13,883 nucleotides of DNA, taken from positions 1 through 13,883 of the forward strand of contig CALBDW010000119.1 in the NCBI GenBank assembly GCA_937927435.1, in the 5' to 3' direction. Source of the stretch: an uncultured Bdellovibrionales bacterium (GTDB lineage: Bacteria; Bdellovibrionota; Bdellovibrionia; Bdellovibrionales; JAMPXM01). Below the pieces are notes generated by a model. It had not been told where the DNA came from and searched no databases. It saw only the letters and a list, made by a program, of their open reading frames with translations. A program made the translations under genes and the position numbers. Of this stretch, positions 7,349 through 13,883 are shown piece by piece (the first letter of the stretch is position 1; every line of letters begins with the position of its first letter).

Positions 7349-7944
7349 CCCTCATAGCGCGGGTAACGCCCTTTGATTTCATGAAGGGCAAGGGCGTCGA
7401 AGTGCCACCATTCGTTCGGCGCCTGGATAAAGCCCGCGTAAGTCATGACTTCGCGTAACAGTCCCCGGTTGGCGAGGTGCGCGCTTGAAAGTCGTCCCTC
7501 CTTTTCGAATTTCTCTTCGAGCTGTGGCTCCGAGAGTTCGGAGAAGTCATCGAAGCCGGTGCCCATGTCGAGTTCCATGTTCCGGTCATCAAGAATGGAA
7601 AGATCTACGGCGAATCCGTAGCTGTGAACGGAGCCTTCCTTCGGATTAGCGATGTAAGGCTCTTGCGGAGTGCCCGCCACGTGCGAAAAAAGGATCTCCT
7701 GAGCCCAGGCCGGCCGGAGCGTATCAAAAACGACAAGCGTGAAGCCCGGTTTGAGTTCGCTCAGGCGTTCGGCCGCTTTGAAAAGCTTCGCGTGGGCTAT
7801 CTCATGAAGATAGGCCGTCCGGAAATCGCCGTAGACATTTTTGCCCGTAAAGTTGTTCGTGCTTGCATAACGGAGGTCCACGACGACTCCGGGGATCGTC
7901 GAGACATCCAAGTAACCCAATTCAGTCGGAGTCGGTTTCCTCAC
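7345..7944 (-). CDS. D-alanyl-D-alanine dipeptidase, VanX/DdpX family (peptidase M15D)
   Basis: A zinc dipeptidase that cleaves D-Ala-D-Ala. In a 199-residue reading from the GTG at 7944 the family signatures are complete: VDLRYASTNNFTG (22-34), DTLRP with the arginine at 77, the zinc ligands His107 and Asp114 in SVHSYGFAVDL, and EWWHF with catalytic Glu178 and zinc ligand His181. VanX is about 202 residues, which supports this start. GAGGAG at 7952-7957 lies 7 bases before the GTG; the longer frame to 8028 adds 28 residues that look like nothing. There is no signal peptide, so the enzyme is probably cytoplasmic, as VanX is. No vancomycin ligase (VanA) or VanH gene is here, so a recycling or wall-turnover role is more likely than resistance. 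The start overlaps the glycosyltransferase gene by 23 bases. Confidence 0.93.
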   Translation of the reverse strand: MRKPTPTELGYLDVSTIPGVVVDLRYASTNNFTGKNVYGDFRTAYLHEIAHAKLFKAAERLSELKPGFTLVVFDTLRPAWAQEILFSHVAGTPQEPYIANPKEGSVHSYGFAVDLSILDDRNMELDMGTGFDDFSELSEPQLEEKFEKEGRLSSAHLANRGLLREVMTYAGFIQAPNEWWHFDALALHEIKGRYPRYEG

Positions 7945-8881
7945 TTCCCATCTCCTCGGGATCGGGGTGCGGCATATCCTCAATGTCCGGGGGTTCAGCC
8001 TGCACAGGCAGTTCGGCCGGTGAATCACCGTGTTCCGATGATTCGTCGGTTTCTAGGCTTTCCGCCGGTTGTTCAGGCTCCGTCAACTCCGGCGGAGGTT
8101 GGAAGAAGTGATCGATTTCGGCCAGCGCCGTTTCGTATTCGAAGTCATCGATCTTCTTATATCGCCACATTCGGTTGACGATGAGCTTCATCCGGGCGCG
8201 AGCGAACGGAGTGAGTTGTTTACGCTTGAAGCTCACGGAGTAGCTTTTCGGGCTTGGCAACAAGAACGCGAGGAACGCGCTTTCCGCGACGGAAAGTTGG
8301 GAGGGCGCCTTCTTGAAATAGTGAGAGGCGGCTTGTCGGACGCCGAAGATATTTTCCCCGAATTCCACGACGTTAAGGTATTTCTCAAGAATCTCGTCTT
8401 TTGACAAAATGCCTTCGATCTGAACCGCAATCACGGCTTCGCGGAGCTTCCGCAAGATCGACTTTTCCGAAGTCAAATACAGATTCTTCGCCAACTGTTG
8501 GGTGATCGTCGAGCCGCCGCGGACGTATTCTCCTTTCTTAAGATTGGTGTTGAAACTTTCGCGCAGCTCGAACCAGTCGATCCCTTTGTGGTTATAAAAA
8601 TTCGCGTCTTCGGAAACGATAACCGCGTTCCGTAAGTACGGGGTGATATTTCTTAGTCTCGTGTAGCTCTGGCTTGTCGGGCAAAGATGAACTTTGAAGA
8701 GTTCCGTCGTGAAGCACTCGCGGATATTGGTCGGCCTCGGCGTGGTTGATAAGAAGATGCCGATCGCGCTGGCGGCGACTCCGGCGAGGCTCACGATCGC
8801 GATCACGCAGGTGACGATGAACTTCATCACACCTTTGAGGTTAGCGATCTTTTTAAAGAGCAGGATAATTTTGTTCTTCAT
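7922..8881 (-). CDS. mtgA: Monofunctional peptidoglycan glycosyltransferase (GT51) with acidic tail
   Basis: A 319-residue inner-membrane enzyme that polymerises glycan strands from lipid II in the periplasm. A transmembrane helix spans about residues 20-44. The GT51 motifs follow in order: SEDANFYNHKG (90-100) with catalytic Glu91, RGGSTITQQLAKNLYL (121-136), KLREAVIAVQIE and ILEKYLNVVEFG, then GVRQAASHYFKK. No transpeptidase domain follows, so it is not a bifunctional penicillin-binding protein. Unusually, the last 55 or so residues form a proline- and acid-rich tail (PPELTEPEQPAE onward, ending DSD), predicted disordered and absent from ordinary MtgA, which is about 242 residues. The tail's coding sequence also carries the ribosome binding site of the dipeptidase gene. 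The ATG at 8881 has a weak GGAA upstream and lies 39 bases after the epimerase stop. Confidence 0.92.
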   Translation of the reverse strand: MKNKIILLFKKIANLKGVMKFIVTCVIAIVSLAGVAASAIGIFLSTTPRPTNIRECFTTELFKVHLCPTSQSYTRLRNITPYLRNAVIVSEDANFYNHKGIDWFELRESFNTNLKKGEYVRGGSTITQQLAKNLYLTSEKSILRKLREAVIAVQIEGILSKDEILEKYLNVVEFGENIFGVRQAASHYFKKAPSQLSVAESAFLAFLLPSPKSYSVSFKRKQLTPFARARMKLIVNRMWRYKKIDDFEYETALAEIDHFFQPPPELTEPEQPAESLETDESSEHGDSPAELPVQAEPPDIEDMPHPDPEEMGSEETDSD

Positions 8882-8920
8882 CGTGTTCCGAAAACCGGTT
8901 CAGTCGGTGGTCGTGGCGAC

Positions 8921-9904
8921 TCAAATGAGCCCGTGTTCACGGCTCCATTGAACGCTCCTGCGGATCGCGTAAGAAGCCGGCTTGAATTTTATGCCGAACT
9001 CTGTTGCGGCCTTACTTGAGTCAAACCAGTGATAGAGCACGCTTGTCCAGGCATTTTCCGTGTTCAGAGGTCCTTTTTTGCCTAGGAGTTCGAGGAAATC
9101 GCCGAATTTGCCAATGGCGAAGATTGCGGAGCGTGGAAGGGCGATGGAAGGCGGTTTGATGCCGGCTTCGGCCGCGATCATTTCAAAGACATCTTTAATC
9201 AAAAGGTTTTCGCCGCTCACGATGTAGCGCTCGCCTTTTTTTCCCTTATTCCACGCTGCCATGATGGCGTCGACCACGTCTTCGACCGCCACAATGCTGA
9301 CGCCTCCGGGCGGATAAAAAGGAAACCTGCCTTGCGCCACTTTCAGCTGCACTTTCCGGCTTCCCTTTTTGGCATCCGCGGGTCCATAGATCGTGCTGGG
9401 ATTCAAAATGACGGCGTCAAGGCCGTCTTGAGTGACGGCGTCTTTGACGAGGGCTTCGGCTTTGCGCTTGGTTTCGAAGTATCCGAGATTGAGATGCTTC
9501 AGGTTGTACGGTGAGTCTTCGTTAAGAATCTGATCCTTCGTGAATCCGGCGCCGACAGCGGTCACCGAGCTGAGGTGGACAAGGCGCCGCACTTGGTTCG
9601 CCTTGCAGGCCGCGATGACGTTGGCGGTGCCTTGCACGTTCACTCTTTCCATTGCTTCTCTTGTTGCCCGCGAATAGGCAATCAAGCCAGCTAGGTGAAA
9701 AACGGTGTCGACGCCGCGGGTGGCGGCGATCAAGCTGTCGGGATCGGTTACGTCGCCTGGCTGGATGTCCAGTTTAAGGTCCTTGATTTCCTCGAGATCG
9801 CTCTTGGGTCGGACGATGATGCGAACGTCGTGTCCTTCGTCCAGTAAGCGGCGAACTACCCATCCTCCAAGGAATCCTGACGCGCCGGTAACCAATACCT
9901 TCAT
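8921..9904 (-). CDS. NAD(P)-dependent epimerase/dihydroflavonol-reductase-like (extended SDR)
   Basis: A 327-residue extended short-chain dehydrogenase/reductase. The Rossmann loop TGASGFLG is at 6-13, the acidic DVTD at 51-54, HLAG at 70-73, serines of the catalytic region at 112-113 (HLSSVTAVG) and the catalytic pair YFETK at Tyr142/Lys146. NPSTIYGP follows, as in dihydroflavonol-4-reductase and hopanoid-associated (HpnA-like) sugar epimerases. These families act on nucleotide sugars or small carbonyl compounds; the substrate cannot be read from the sequence. The ATG at 9904 is chosen because GGAGAG lies 6 bases upstream and the Rossmann fold begins immediately; the frame extends to 9955 with no motif. 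It heads a run of three minus-strand genes followed by the glycosyltransferase and dipeptidase, which suggests, but does not prove, a cell-envelope sugar role. Confidence 0.88.
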   Translation of the reverse strand: MKVLVTGASGFLGGWVVRRLLDEGHDVRIIVRPKSDLEEIKDLKLDIQPGDVTDPDSLIAATRGVDTVFHLAGLIAYSRATREAMERVNVQGTANVIAACKANQVRRLVHLSSVTAVGAGFTKDQILNEDSPYNLKHLNLGYFETKRKAEALVKDAVTQDGLDAVILNPSTIYGPADAKKGSRKVQLKVAQGRFPFYPPGGVSIVAVEDVVDAIMAAWNKGKKGERYIVSGENLLIKDVFEMIAAEAGIKPPSIALPRSAIFAIGKFGDFLELLGKKGPLNTENAWTSVLYHWFDSSKAATEFGIKFKPASYAIRRSVQWSREHGLI

Positions 9905-9987
9905 GGCTCTCTCCATGAGTTTAGTTTCCGTGATCGTCGTGGACAGACAATGCACATGAACCTAAACTTGATTTTGCAACGATCGAC

Positions 9988-9993
9988 AGGAGA
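9988..9993 (+). promoter_or_regulatory. Ribosome binding site of the cyclic-nucleotide-binding gene
   Basis: AGGAGA six bases before the ATG at 10000 is a strong Shine-Dalgarno match and fixes the start. The 95-base gap to the divergent epimerase gene must hold both promoters, but I could not identify convincing -35/-10 pairs there. Confidence 0.7.
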
Positions 9994-9999
9994 CGACTC

Positions 10000-10470
10000 A
10001 TGCCGAACACTCAGAGCTTGCTTCAGAATGTTTATCTCTTCAAGGAATTGACGCCGAGCGAGCTCGAGAAGATCAATGCCATCTCGCGGCCTGAGTCTTT
10101 TAGTCCTGGCGAAGAGATTTTCAGCGAAGGTGACGCCGCACATTCTCTCTACGTGATCAAGTTTGGAACCGTCAAAGTGCAGCATAGCACCAAAGACGAG
10201 CGCATTGATGTCACGACGCTGGGCACGGGCTCGCATTTCGGTGAAATGGCTTTTTTGGACGGCGAAAAGCGGTCAGCATCCGTCGTCGCGGTCGAGAAGA
10301 CTGAGCTTGTCGCTATTTCTTTCGAGGAATTGAGAAAAGTCCTCGAAGAGAATTCCGCAATCGCCGTGAAGGTTTATAAAGCGATGGCGCAGTTCCTGTG
10401 CGGCCGCTTACGCGTAACGACCACGGATTTGAGCTTCGCCCGCGAAAAGAACCTCCGACATCACTTCTAA
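10000..10470 (+). CDS. Stand-alone cyclic-nucleotide-binding (CNB) domain protein
   Basis: A 156-residue protein consisting almost entirely of one CNB domain (about residues 7-130). The leading helix YLFKELTPSELEKI is followed by the barrel (FSPGEEIFSEGD, LYVIKFGTVKV) and the phosphate-binding cassette FGEMAFLDGEKRSASV at 80-95, whose Glu82 and Arg91 are the residues that contact the ribose and phosphate of cAMP or cGMP. They are intact, so ligand binding is plausible. No helix-turn-helix follows, so this is not a CRP/FNR transcription factor; it presumably works by contacting a partner protein. The last 25 or so residues are short and basic (REKNLRHHF). Transcribed alone; its stop interlocks with that of the convergent PAP2 gene. 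The partner is not evident in the window. Confidence 0.92.
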   Translation: MPNTQSLLQNVYLFKELTPSELEKINAISRPESFSPGEEIFSEGDAAHSLYVIKFGTVKVQHSTKDERIDVTTLGTGSHFGEMAFLDGEKRSASVVAVEKTELVAISFEELRKVLEENSAIAVKVYKAMAQFLCGRLRVTTTDLSFAREKNLRHHF

Positions 10471-11039
10471 TTATCGTGTAGAACGGAACGGCCGGTTTTC
10501 TTTTCAACGAACTCCATTCCTTTCCTGGCAAGGGTTCCGAGAGCGATCCCTAAGACAGCCCCGGCGAATACGTCACCGGGGAAATGCACGCCGACATAGA
10601 CTCGGCTGTAAGCGATTAAAAAGGCGATAAAATAAAACGCAGCTGAAAACGGCGGAAACGCAGACGAGAGCACTGTCGCAGCCGCGAAAATATTTGTCGC
10701 GTGGTTTGACGGGAACGACATTCCTGAATGCTTGTGAGTGCGCAACTGGACGGTGATTCCCGATTCGGGTGGCCGGCTCCTGTTGACGACCGGTTTGATC
10801 ACGCGGTAGGCGGCCACGTCGGAAAGGCCGATGCTAAGAGCGAGAACGAAGATCCATCGCACCGCGATCCAGCGGTGCTTCCATACCCAGAGCACCAATA
10901 AAACGGCGGTGAGGGCGAGGAACCACGGGTTCTTGTGCAAGTCCGTAATGGCCGGGAAAAACCAGTCGAAGAACCGATTGGTCCAATCAAGGTTGATCCG
11001 TTCGAAAATCCAATGGTCGATTTCGATAATCGTTTCCAA
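10467..11039 (-). CDS. PAP2-family membrane phosphatase
   Basis: A 190-residue integral membrane phosphatase of the type 2 phosphatidic acid phosphatase family, acting on lipid phosphates such as phosphatidate or undecaprenyl pyrophosphate. The three signatures are present: KPVVNRSRP (82-90), PSNHA (110-114, asparagine in place of the usual glycine) with catalytic His113, and SRVYVGVHFPGD (145-156) with His152 and Asp156. Hydrophobic segments around 40-53, 58-76, 116-143 and 157-170 fit a multi-pass protein. The start is a TTG at 11039, with GAGAGG just upstream and the IFERINLDWTNRFFD opening typical of the family. It follows the small secreted gene by 57 bases, a gap filled by a strong hairpin that includes this ribosome binding site. 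The exact substrate is unknown; recycling of the undecaprenyl carrier is one possibility. Confidence 0.9.
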   Translation of the reverse strand: METIIEIDHWIFERINLDWTNRFFDWFFPAITDLHKNPWFLALTAVLLVLWVWKHRWIAVRWIFVLALSIGLSDVAAYRVIKPVVNRSRPPESGITVQLRTHKHSGMSFPSNHATNIFAAATVLSSAFPPFSAAFYFIAFLIAYSRVYVGVHFPGDVFAGAVLGIALGTLARKGMEFVEKKTGRSVLHDN

Positions 11040-11041
11040 GG

Positions 11042-11087
11042 GGCCTCTCTGTCGCCGTTATGTTGGTATTGGCGACAGTATGAGGCC
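11042..11087 (-). promoter_or_regulatory. Intercistronic hairpin covering the PAP2 ribosome binding site
   Basis: In the minus-strand transcript GGCCUC pairs with GAGGCC (6 bp) and CUGUCGCC pairs with GGCGACAG (8 bp), separated by a 3-versus-1 base internal loop and closed by a 14-base loop. The distal arm includes the GAGAGG ribosome binding site of the PAP2 gene. No run of U follows, so it is not a rho-independent terminator. The upstream stop codon lies 10 bases before the stem, close enough for a terminating ribosome to open it, which would couple PAP2 translation to the upstream gene. The pairing is visible directly; the regulatory role is inference. Confidence 0.6.
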
Positions 11088-11096
11088 TCTGGCGCT

Positions 11097-11528
11097 TTAA
11101 CGGCAAGCTTCAAGAAGGTCTTTTGACGTCAGTTTAAGGTCGGGGCGGAGTTCGCGCAGAGCGAGTTCTACGGCTTCATCCGCCGTTTTGCCCGTGGCTT
11201 CGTATTTCTGAATGAGGTCGACGAACTTTTCGACGCCTTGGATAGCCGCTGCGTCGTTATCGACTTTTTCAGGGCGGAGATAGACTTCCTGAAGTACTTG
11301 GGCCAACTCACGGTTTTGGAGCTTGTAGTAGAGGTTATTCACGTAGGCCTCACGCTGGCCTTTGGCGTTGATGCCGCCCATTTGGTGCGTTCTTCCTTCG
11401 ACCGCCGTGGTTTTCGCGCGGTCTTTTTCGCGCGCGCGTCCTTTGGCCGCCGGAGCCGCATAAGAGGCATCAGCTAAGACGAGAGCGAGGACAGAAAAAA
11501 CAACCAGCTTTGACACCTGCGCCAACAT
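11097..11528 (-). CDS. Small secreted protein of unknown function
   Basis: A 143-residue protein with a clear Sec signal peptide: basic SK, hydrophobic VVFSVLALVLA and a probable cleavage after ASYA (about residue 24). The mature part starts with a very basic low-complexity segment (KGRAREKDRAK) and continues as a helical, charged domain with repeated Leu/Tyr spacing (YVNNLYYKLQNRELAQVLQEVYL), ending LEACR with the only cysteine. I do not recognise the family. The ATG at 11528 is fixed by an almost ideal ribosome binding site. It sits 45 bases after the large membrane orphan and 57 before the PAP2 gene on the same strand, so the three are probably one operon, and the strong site suggests the small protein is made in larger amounts than its neighbours. 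Confidence 0.8.
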   Translation of the reverse strand: MLAQVSKLVVFSVLALVLADASYAAPAAKGRAREKDRAKTTAVEGRTHQMGGINAKGQREAYVNNLYYKLQNRELAQVLQEVYLRPEKVDNDAAAIQGVEKFVDLIQKYEATGKTADEAVELALRELRPDLKLTSKDLLEACR

Positions 11529-11532
11529 AGGG

Positions 11533-11540
11533 CCTCCTTA
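11533..11540 (-). promoter_or_regulatory. Near-perfect Shine-Dalgarno of the small secreted gene
   Basis: TAAGGAGG four bases before the ATG at 11528 is the strongest ribosome binding site in the window. It follows the stop of the large orphan gene by about 30 bases. Confidence 0.75.
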
Positions 11541-11573
11541 AACTCCCATTTTTGCAATCGCGTCTGTTGCATA

Positions 11574-13883
11574 TCAATTTCCGTGCCGCATATGCGGTAG
11601 CGTCACGGGCCGTTTATTTCCGTTAGAGCCATTCTCACTGTTTAATTTTTTGACGAGGTCGCGCGCCGAGGAGCCGTCCGCGAACCTAAGGGCGTGGAAC
11701 GTGCTCGCGTATTGAACGATTTCCTGATGAAGGCTCGAAATTAGATTTCTGAGCTCCGCTGTCATCTCGAGCTGGAATTCCGCATTTGGTCCTTCGTTCG
11801 CGATAAGCTCGGTTTCGACTAAGAGGAAGAGGGTTTCCAGCGCTTCTTCGGTTCCGTAGAGGATATCGAGGTATTCTCCCGAAACCAGCATCGCCGCATC
11901 GATTTCTTTTAACTGCTCGATGACGTTGTTGACGATCGTGCGGAAGTACGCCTTCCGGCCGTCCGCATCGCCCGATTGTGAAACCGCGGCTGAGTAAATA
12001 GAGAACAGAGCCCGCAGGTAATTACGAAGTTCGTATTCCAAAGACAGGAAGATTCCGTTCGCCACCTGATAGGGCTTCTTTGCGTTCTGGGTCTTCGACG
12101 AGCGGTCGAAAAGGACCGGAACAAATGAGTCCATAATGAACTTGTCGTATTTCGTTTCATACTGCGCCCAGATCGGGGCGATGGGGTCACGAATGTTCTG
12201 GGTCCACCAGTTTTCAAACGAGAAGTTGATACCGATTTTCTGATAGAGAGCCGGATCCAAGTTGTCGAAAACGAAATCTGCGAGCGACTTATATGTTCTG
12301 CCACCGTTTGTAAAATCGAGGAAAATGCCGTCGAACGGATTTCGAGTGTTCTTCTTATACGGATCCACCACGCAAATCGGGTAAATCTTCTTGTTCGTGA
12401 TTTTGGGTGGGAGGAACCTCGGGCTAGAGCCGAACGGTATTTTTATATTCGCCGGCTTCATTCCCGCGATGCTGGCGCTCGGACTCGGCCCGCACGCAAA
12501 GCTTGCAATCACATAGTCGACTAGTTCCGGGGTCGGAATGGCCGTATTAGGCAAAACCTTTTCATGCACGGGTTCCACGTGGTCGTCGTTCGATTCATCC
12601 CCGGTCAGCGGATGACGGATTACTTTCGCCAATGCTTCCCGCGACAGATCGGGACGCTCCGTCCGTCCGTTTTCAACCATTTCGAATTTCAGACGGGCCA
12701 AGTGTTTCGCGAGCAAATAGGCCGCTTCATAGACTGTCGAAAAGCGGTCGACCATCATCAACCAGTTCGATTGGCCGATGGAGTAGTTGTTTAACAAAAT
12801 GTTCCGCCATTCGCGGTTGACGTCGGCATAACGTTGCAGAAGATCCGCCGGACGCGAGAAAACTTCGCAACGCAGCTGCTGTTGGCTTTTCTTCCGCTGG
12901 GTCAGGCGCTGCCAGAACCAAAGTTCCGTCAGCGGTTTGAGTTCGCCCGATTCGATACCTTCGGCGATCTCTTTCGGAGTGCAGGAGCGTGTTTCGGGTG
13001 GGCGTTGCCATCCGGTTTTGCTCATCCGCTCCAAGGTTTCCATGAAGTATTCATGGGCGGAGCGCAAGTTGGTAGCTTCGACGTCGAACGCGTTGTCGAT
13101 CAGCTGATAGGTGTTTTCTTTAGGGAAGAGAACTTCCGAATGAAGACCCAATCGTTTGTCGAGAAAGGCTTGCGGGTCGAAGTGGTTCATGCGGAAGTTC
13201 TGCCAAGCATGGTTAATCGGTTCATGCAGAACTTGGGCGTCGAGCGCGATGAAGAGCACGAAGTCACCGACAGTAACGGCGATGCCCGGGAGTCCACCCG
13301 CCACCAAAGCGGCCCCGCGGCGCGCCCATTGTGCTTTCGAGAATAGGTTCACACCTTTCGCGGCGACATGCATGTAACCGCGCTTGATGGCCTCGGCGCC
13401 GCCGCTTTTGATCAAGGCGCTGCGAATCGCGCCAGCGATCGCCGCCGATCCTAGCATTGAAATCACGCTGGGAGCATATTGGAGAATTCTCGCGTGTTGT
13501 CCGGCGATCCAAGTCCTTTTCGCTTTATCGCAAGAAGCGGGATCGCGTTGCGCTTTCGGGTCATAATAAGACCGCAGACATTTCCAGAGATCTTTATCGG
13601 CCCAAAGATCGTGGAAATAAGATTGCGCGAGTGAACCGGCGGCCATGCCAAGGTAGGGGATCATGGTCCGCGGAAGGACCCCGCTGCGGACTCTGTTCAA
13701 CATGTGGATAACTTTGTGGTTGGCCGCCATGAAAATCATGAAGCCTGCGGCGCCCATGACGTCAGTCGTTTGCTGAATCCAAAGTTCGAGCGCATTGGGG
13801 TTCGACGTGTCCGCGAACTGCAACTGTGACATCGCGATGAGGCCGGTGGCGACTGAATAAGCGAAATACTGGTTGGAAAAATG
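11574..13883 (-). CDS. Large membrane-anchored orphan protein (5' end outside window)
   Basis: The frame is open to the right edge of the window and continues upstream of the ATG at 13832, which has no ribosome binding site; the 17 codons before it read as hydrophobic protein (FAYSVATGLIAM). The gene is therefore partial, with at least 769 codons here. The first 210 residues hold three or four hydrophobic segments (MGAAGFMIFMAANHKV, MIPYLGMAAGSLAQ, VISMLGSAAIAGAI, LVAGGLPGIAVTVGDFVLFIAL). The rest is a large soluble-looking domain of about 540 residues with charged and aromatic stretches (ENWWTQNIRDPIAP). Six cysteines lie outside the membrane segments, an even number that would suit a disulfide-bonded, periplasmic-facing domain. 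No known catalytic motif is visible and I cannot name a family. It precedes the small secreted and PAP2 genes on the same strand. Confidence 0.85.
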   Translation of the reverse strand, partial: HFSNQYFAYSVATGLIAMSQLQFADTSNPNALELWIQQTTDVMGAAGFMIFMAANHKVIHMLNRVRSGVLPRTMIPYLGMAAGSLAQSYFHDLWADKDLWKCLRSYYDPKAQRDPASCDKAKRTWIAGQHARILQYAPSVISMLGSAAIAGAIRSALIKSGGAEAIKRGYMHVAAKGVNLFSKAQWARRGAALVAGGLPGIAVTVGDFVLFIALDAQVLHEPINHAWQNFRMNHFDPQAFLDKRLGLHSEVLFPKENTYQLIDNAFDVEATNLRSAHEYFMETLERMSKTGWQRPPETRSCTPKEIAEGIESGELKPLTELWFWQRLTQRKKSQQQLRCEVFSRPADLLQRYADVNREWRNILLNNYSIGQSNWLMMVDRFSTVYEAAYLLAKHLARLKFEMVENGRTERPDLSREALAKVIRHPLTGDESNDDHVEPVHEKVLPNTAIPTPELVDYVIASFACGPSPSASIAGMKPANIKIPFGSSPRFLPPKITNKKIYPICVVDPYKKNTRNPFDGIFLDFTNGGRTYKSLADFVFDNLDPALYQKIGINFSFENWWTQNIRDPIAPIWAQYETKYDKFIMDSFVPVLFDRSSKTQNAKKPYQVANGIFLSLEYELRNYLRALFSIYSAAVSQSGDADGRKAYFRTIVNNVIEQLKEIDAAMLVSGEYLDILYGTEEALETLFLLVETELIANEGPNAEFQLEMTAELRNLISSLHQEIVQYASTFHALRFADGSSARDLVKKLNSENGSNGNKRPVTLPHMRHGN

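Noticed and set aside
7345..7944. Vancomycin resistance determinant
   Set aside because: Only the VanX-type dipeptidase is present; no VanA-type ligase, VanH dehydrogenase or VanRS regulators are nearby, so resistance is not supported.
7945..8028. Extended N-terminus for the dipeptidase
   Set aside because: The 28 extra residues are not a signal peptide or a family feature, and the GTG at 7944 has a good ribosome binding site and gives the usual VanX length.
9918..9968. AGTTTAG (9918-9924) and CTAAACT (9962-9968) inverted repeat between epimerase and CNB genes
   Set aside because: Seven-base arms with a 37-base gap are AT-rich and expected by chance; no symmetry extends inward.
12834..13346. 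A 170-codon plus-strand open frame
   Set aside because: It is antisense to the large membrane orphan, which has membrane segments and normal composition; the plus-strand product shows neither.

Overview
The window is a compact, gene-dense piece of bacterial chromosome, moderately GC-rich by eye, with no rRNA, tRNA, CRISPR array, insertion sequence or phage gene that I could recognise. No gap between genes exceeds about 150 bases. The large secreted or membrane orphan proteins, the PilZ and cyclic-nucleotide-binding proteins and the stand-alone peptidoglycan enzymes would fit a Gram-negative of the Bdellovibrionota/deltaproteobacterial kind. This placement is inference from gene style, not from a marker gene.

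Layout, left to right. (1) 39-2647, minus strand: a large exported orphan protein whose reading frame appears broken once, so a signal-peptide ORF (to 2647) runs into a 742-codon ORF in another frame. (2) 2793-3383, plus: a PilZ-like protein with a C-terminal membrane anchor. (3) 3375-4400, minus: a ROK-family sugar kinase lacking the usual zinc-cysteine cluster. (4) 4513-7348, plus: a tRNA-dihydrouridine synthase overlapping the ribosome-associated GTPase gene typA. (5) 9904 down to 7345, minus: an NAD-dependent epimerase/reductase, a GT51 peptidoglycan glycosyltransferase and a D-Ala-D-Ala dipeptidase (VanX family) in one tight run. (6) 10000-10470, plus: a stand-alone cyclic-nucleotide-binding domain. 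(7) 13883 down to 10467, minus: a large membrane-anchored orphan cut by the window edge, a small secreted protein and a PAP2 phosphatase, probably one operon with a strong intercistronic hairpin before the PAP2 start.

Working together: groups 5 and 7 both point to the envelope (peptidoglycan polymerisation and dipeptide cleavage; lipid phosphate hydrolysis beside exported orphans). Group 4 is translation and ribosome housekeeping. The PilZ and CNB proteins are second-messenger receivers without an attached output domain. All three convergent gene pairs (3375-3383, 7345-7348, 10467-10470) overlap at their stop codons, so no terminator separates them. The best candidates for undescribed biology are the two large orphans with their neighbours; I could not assign either a function.
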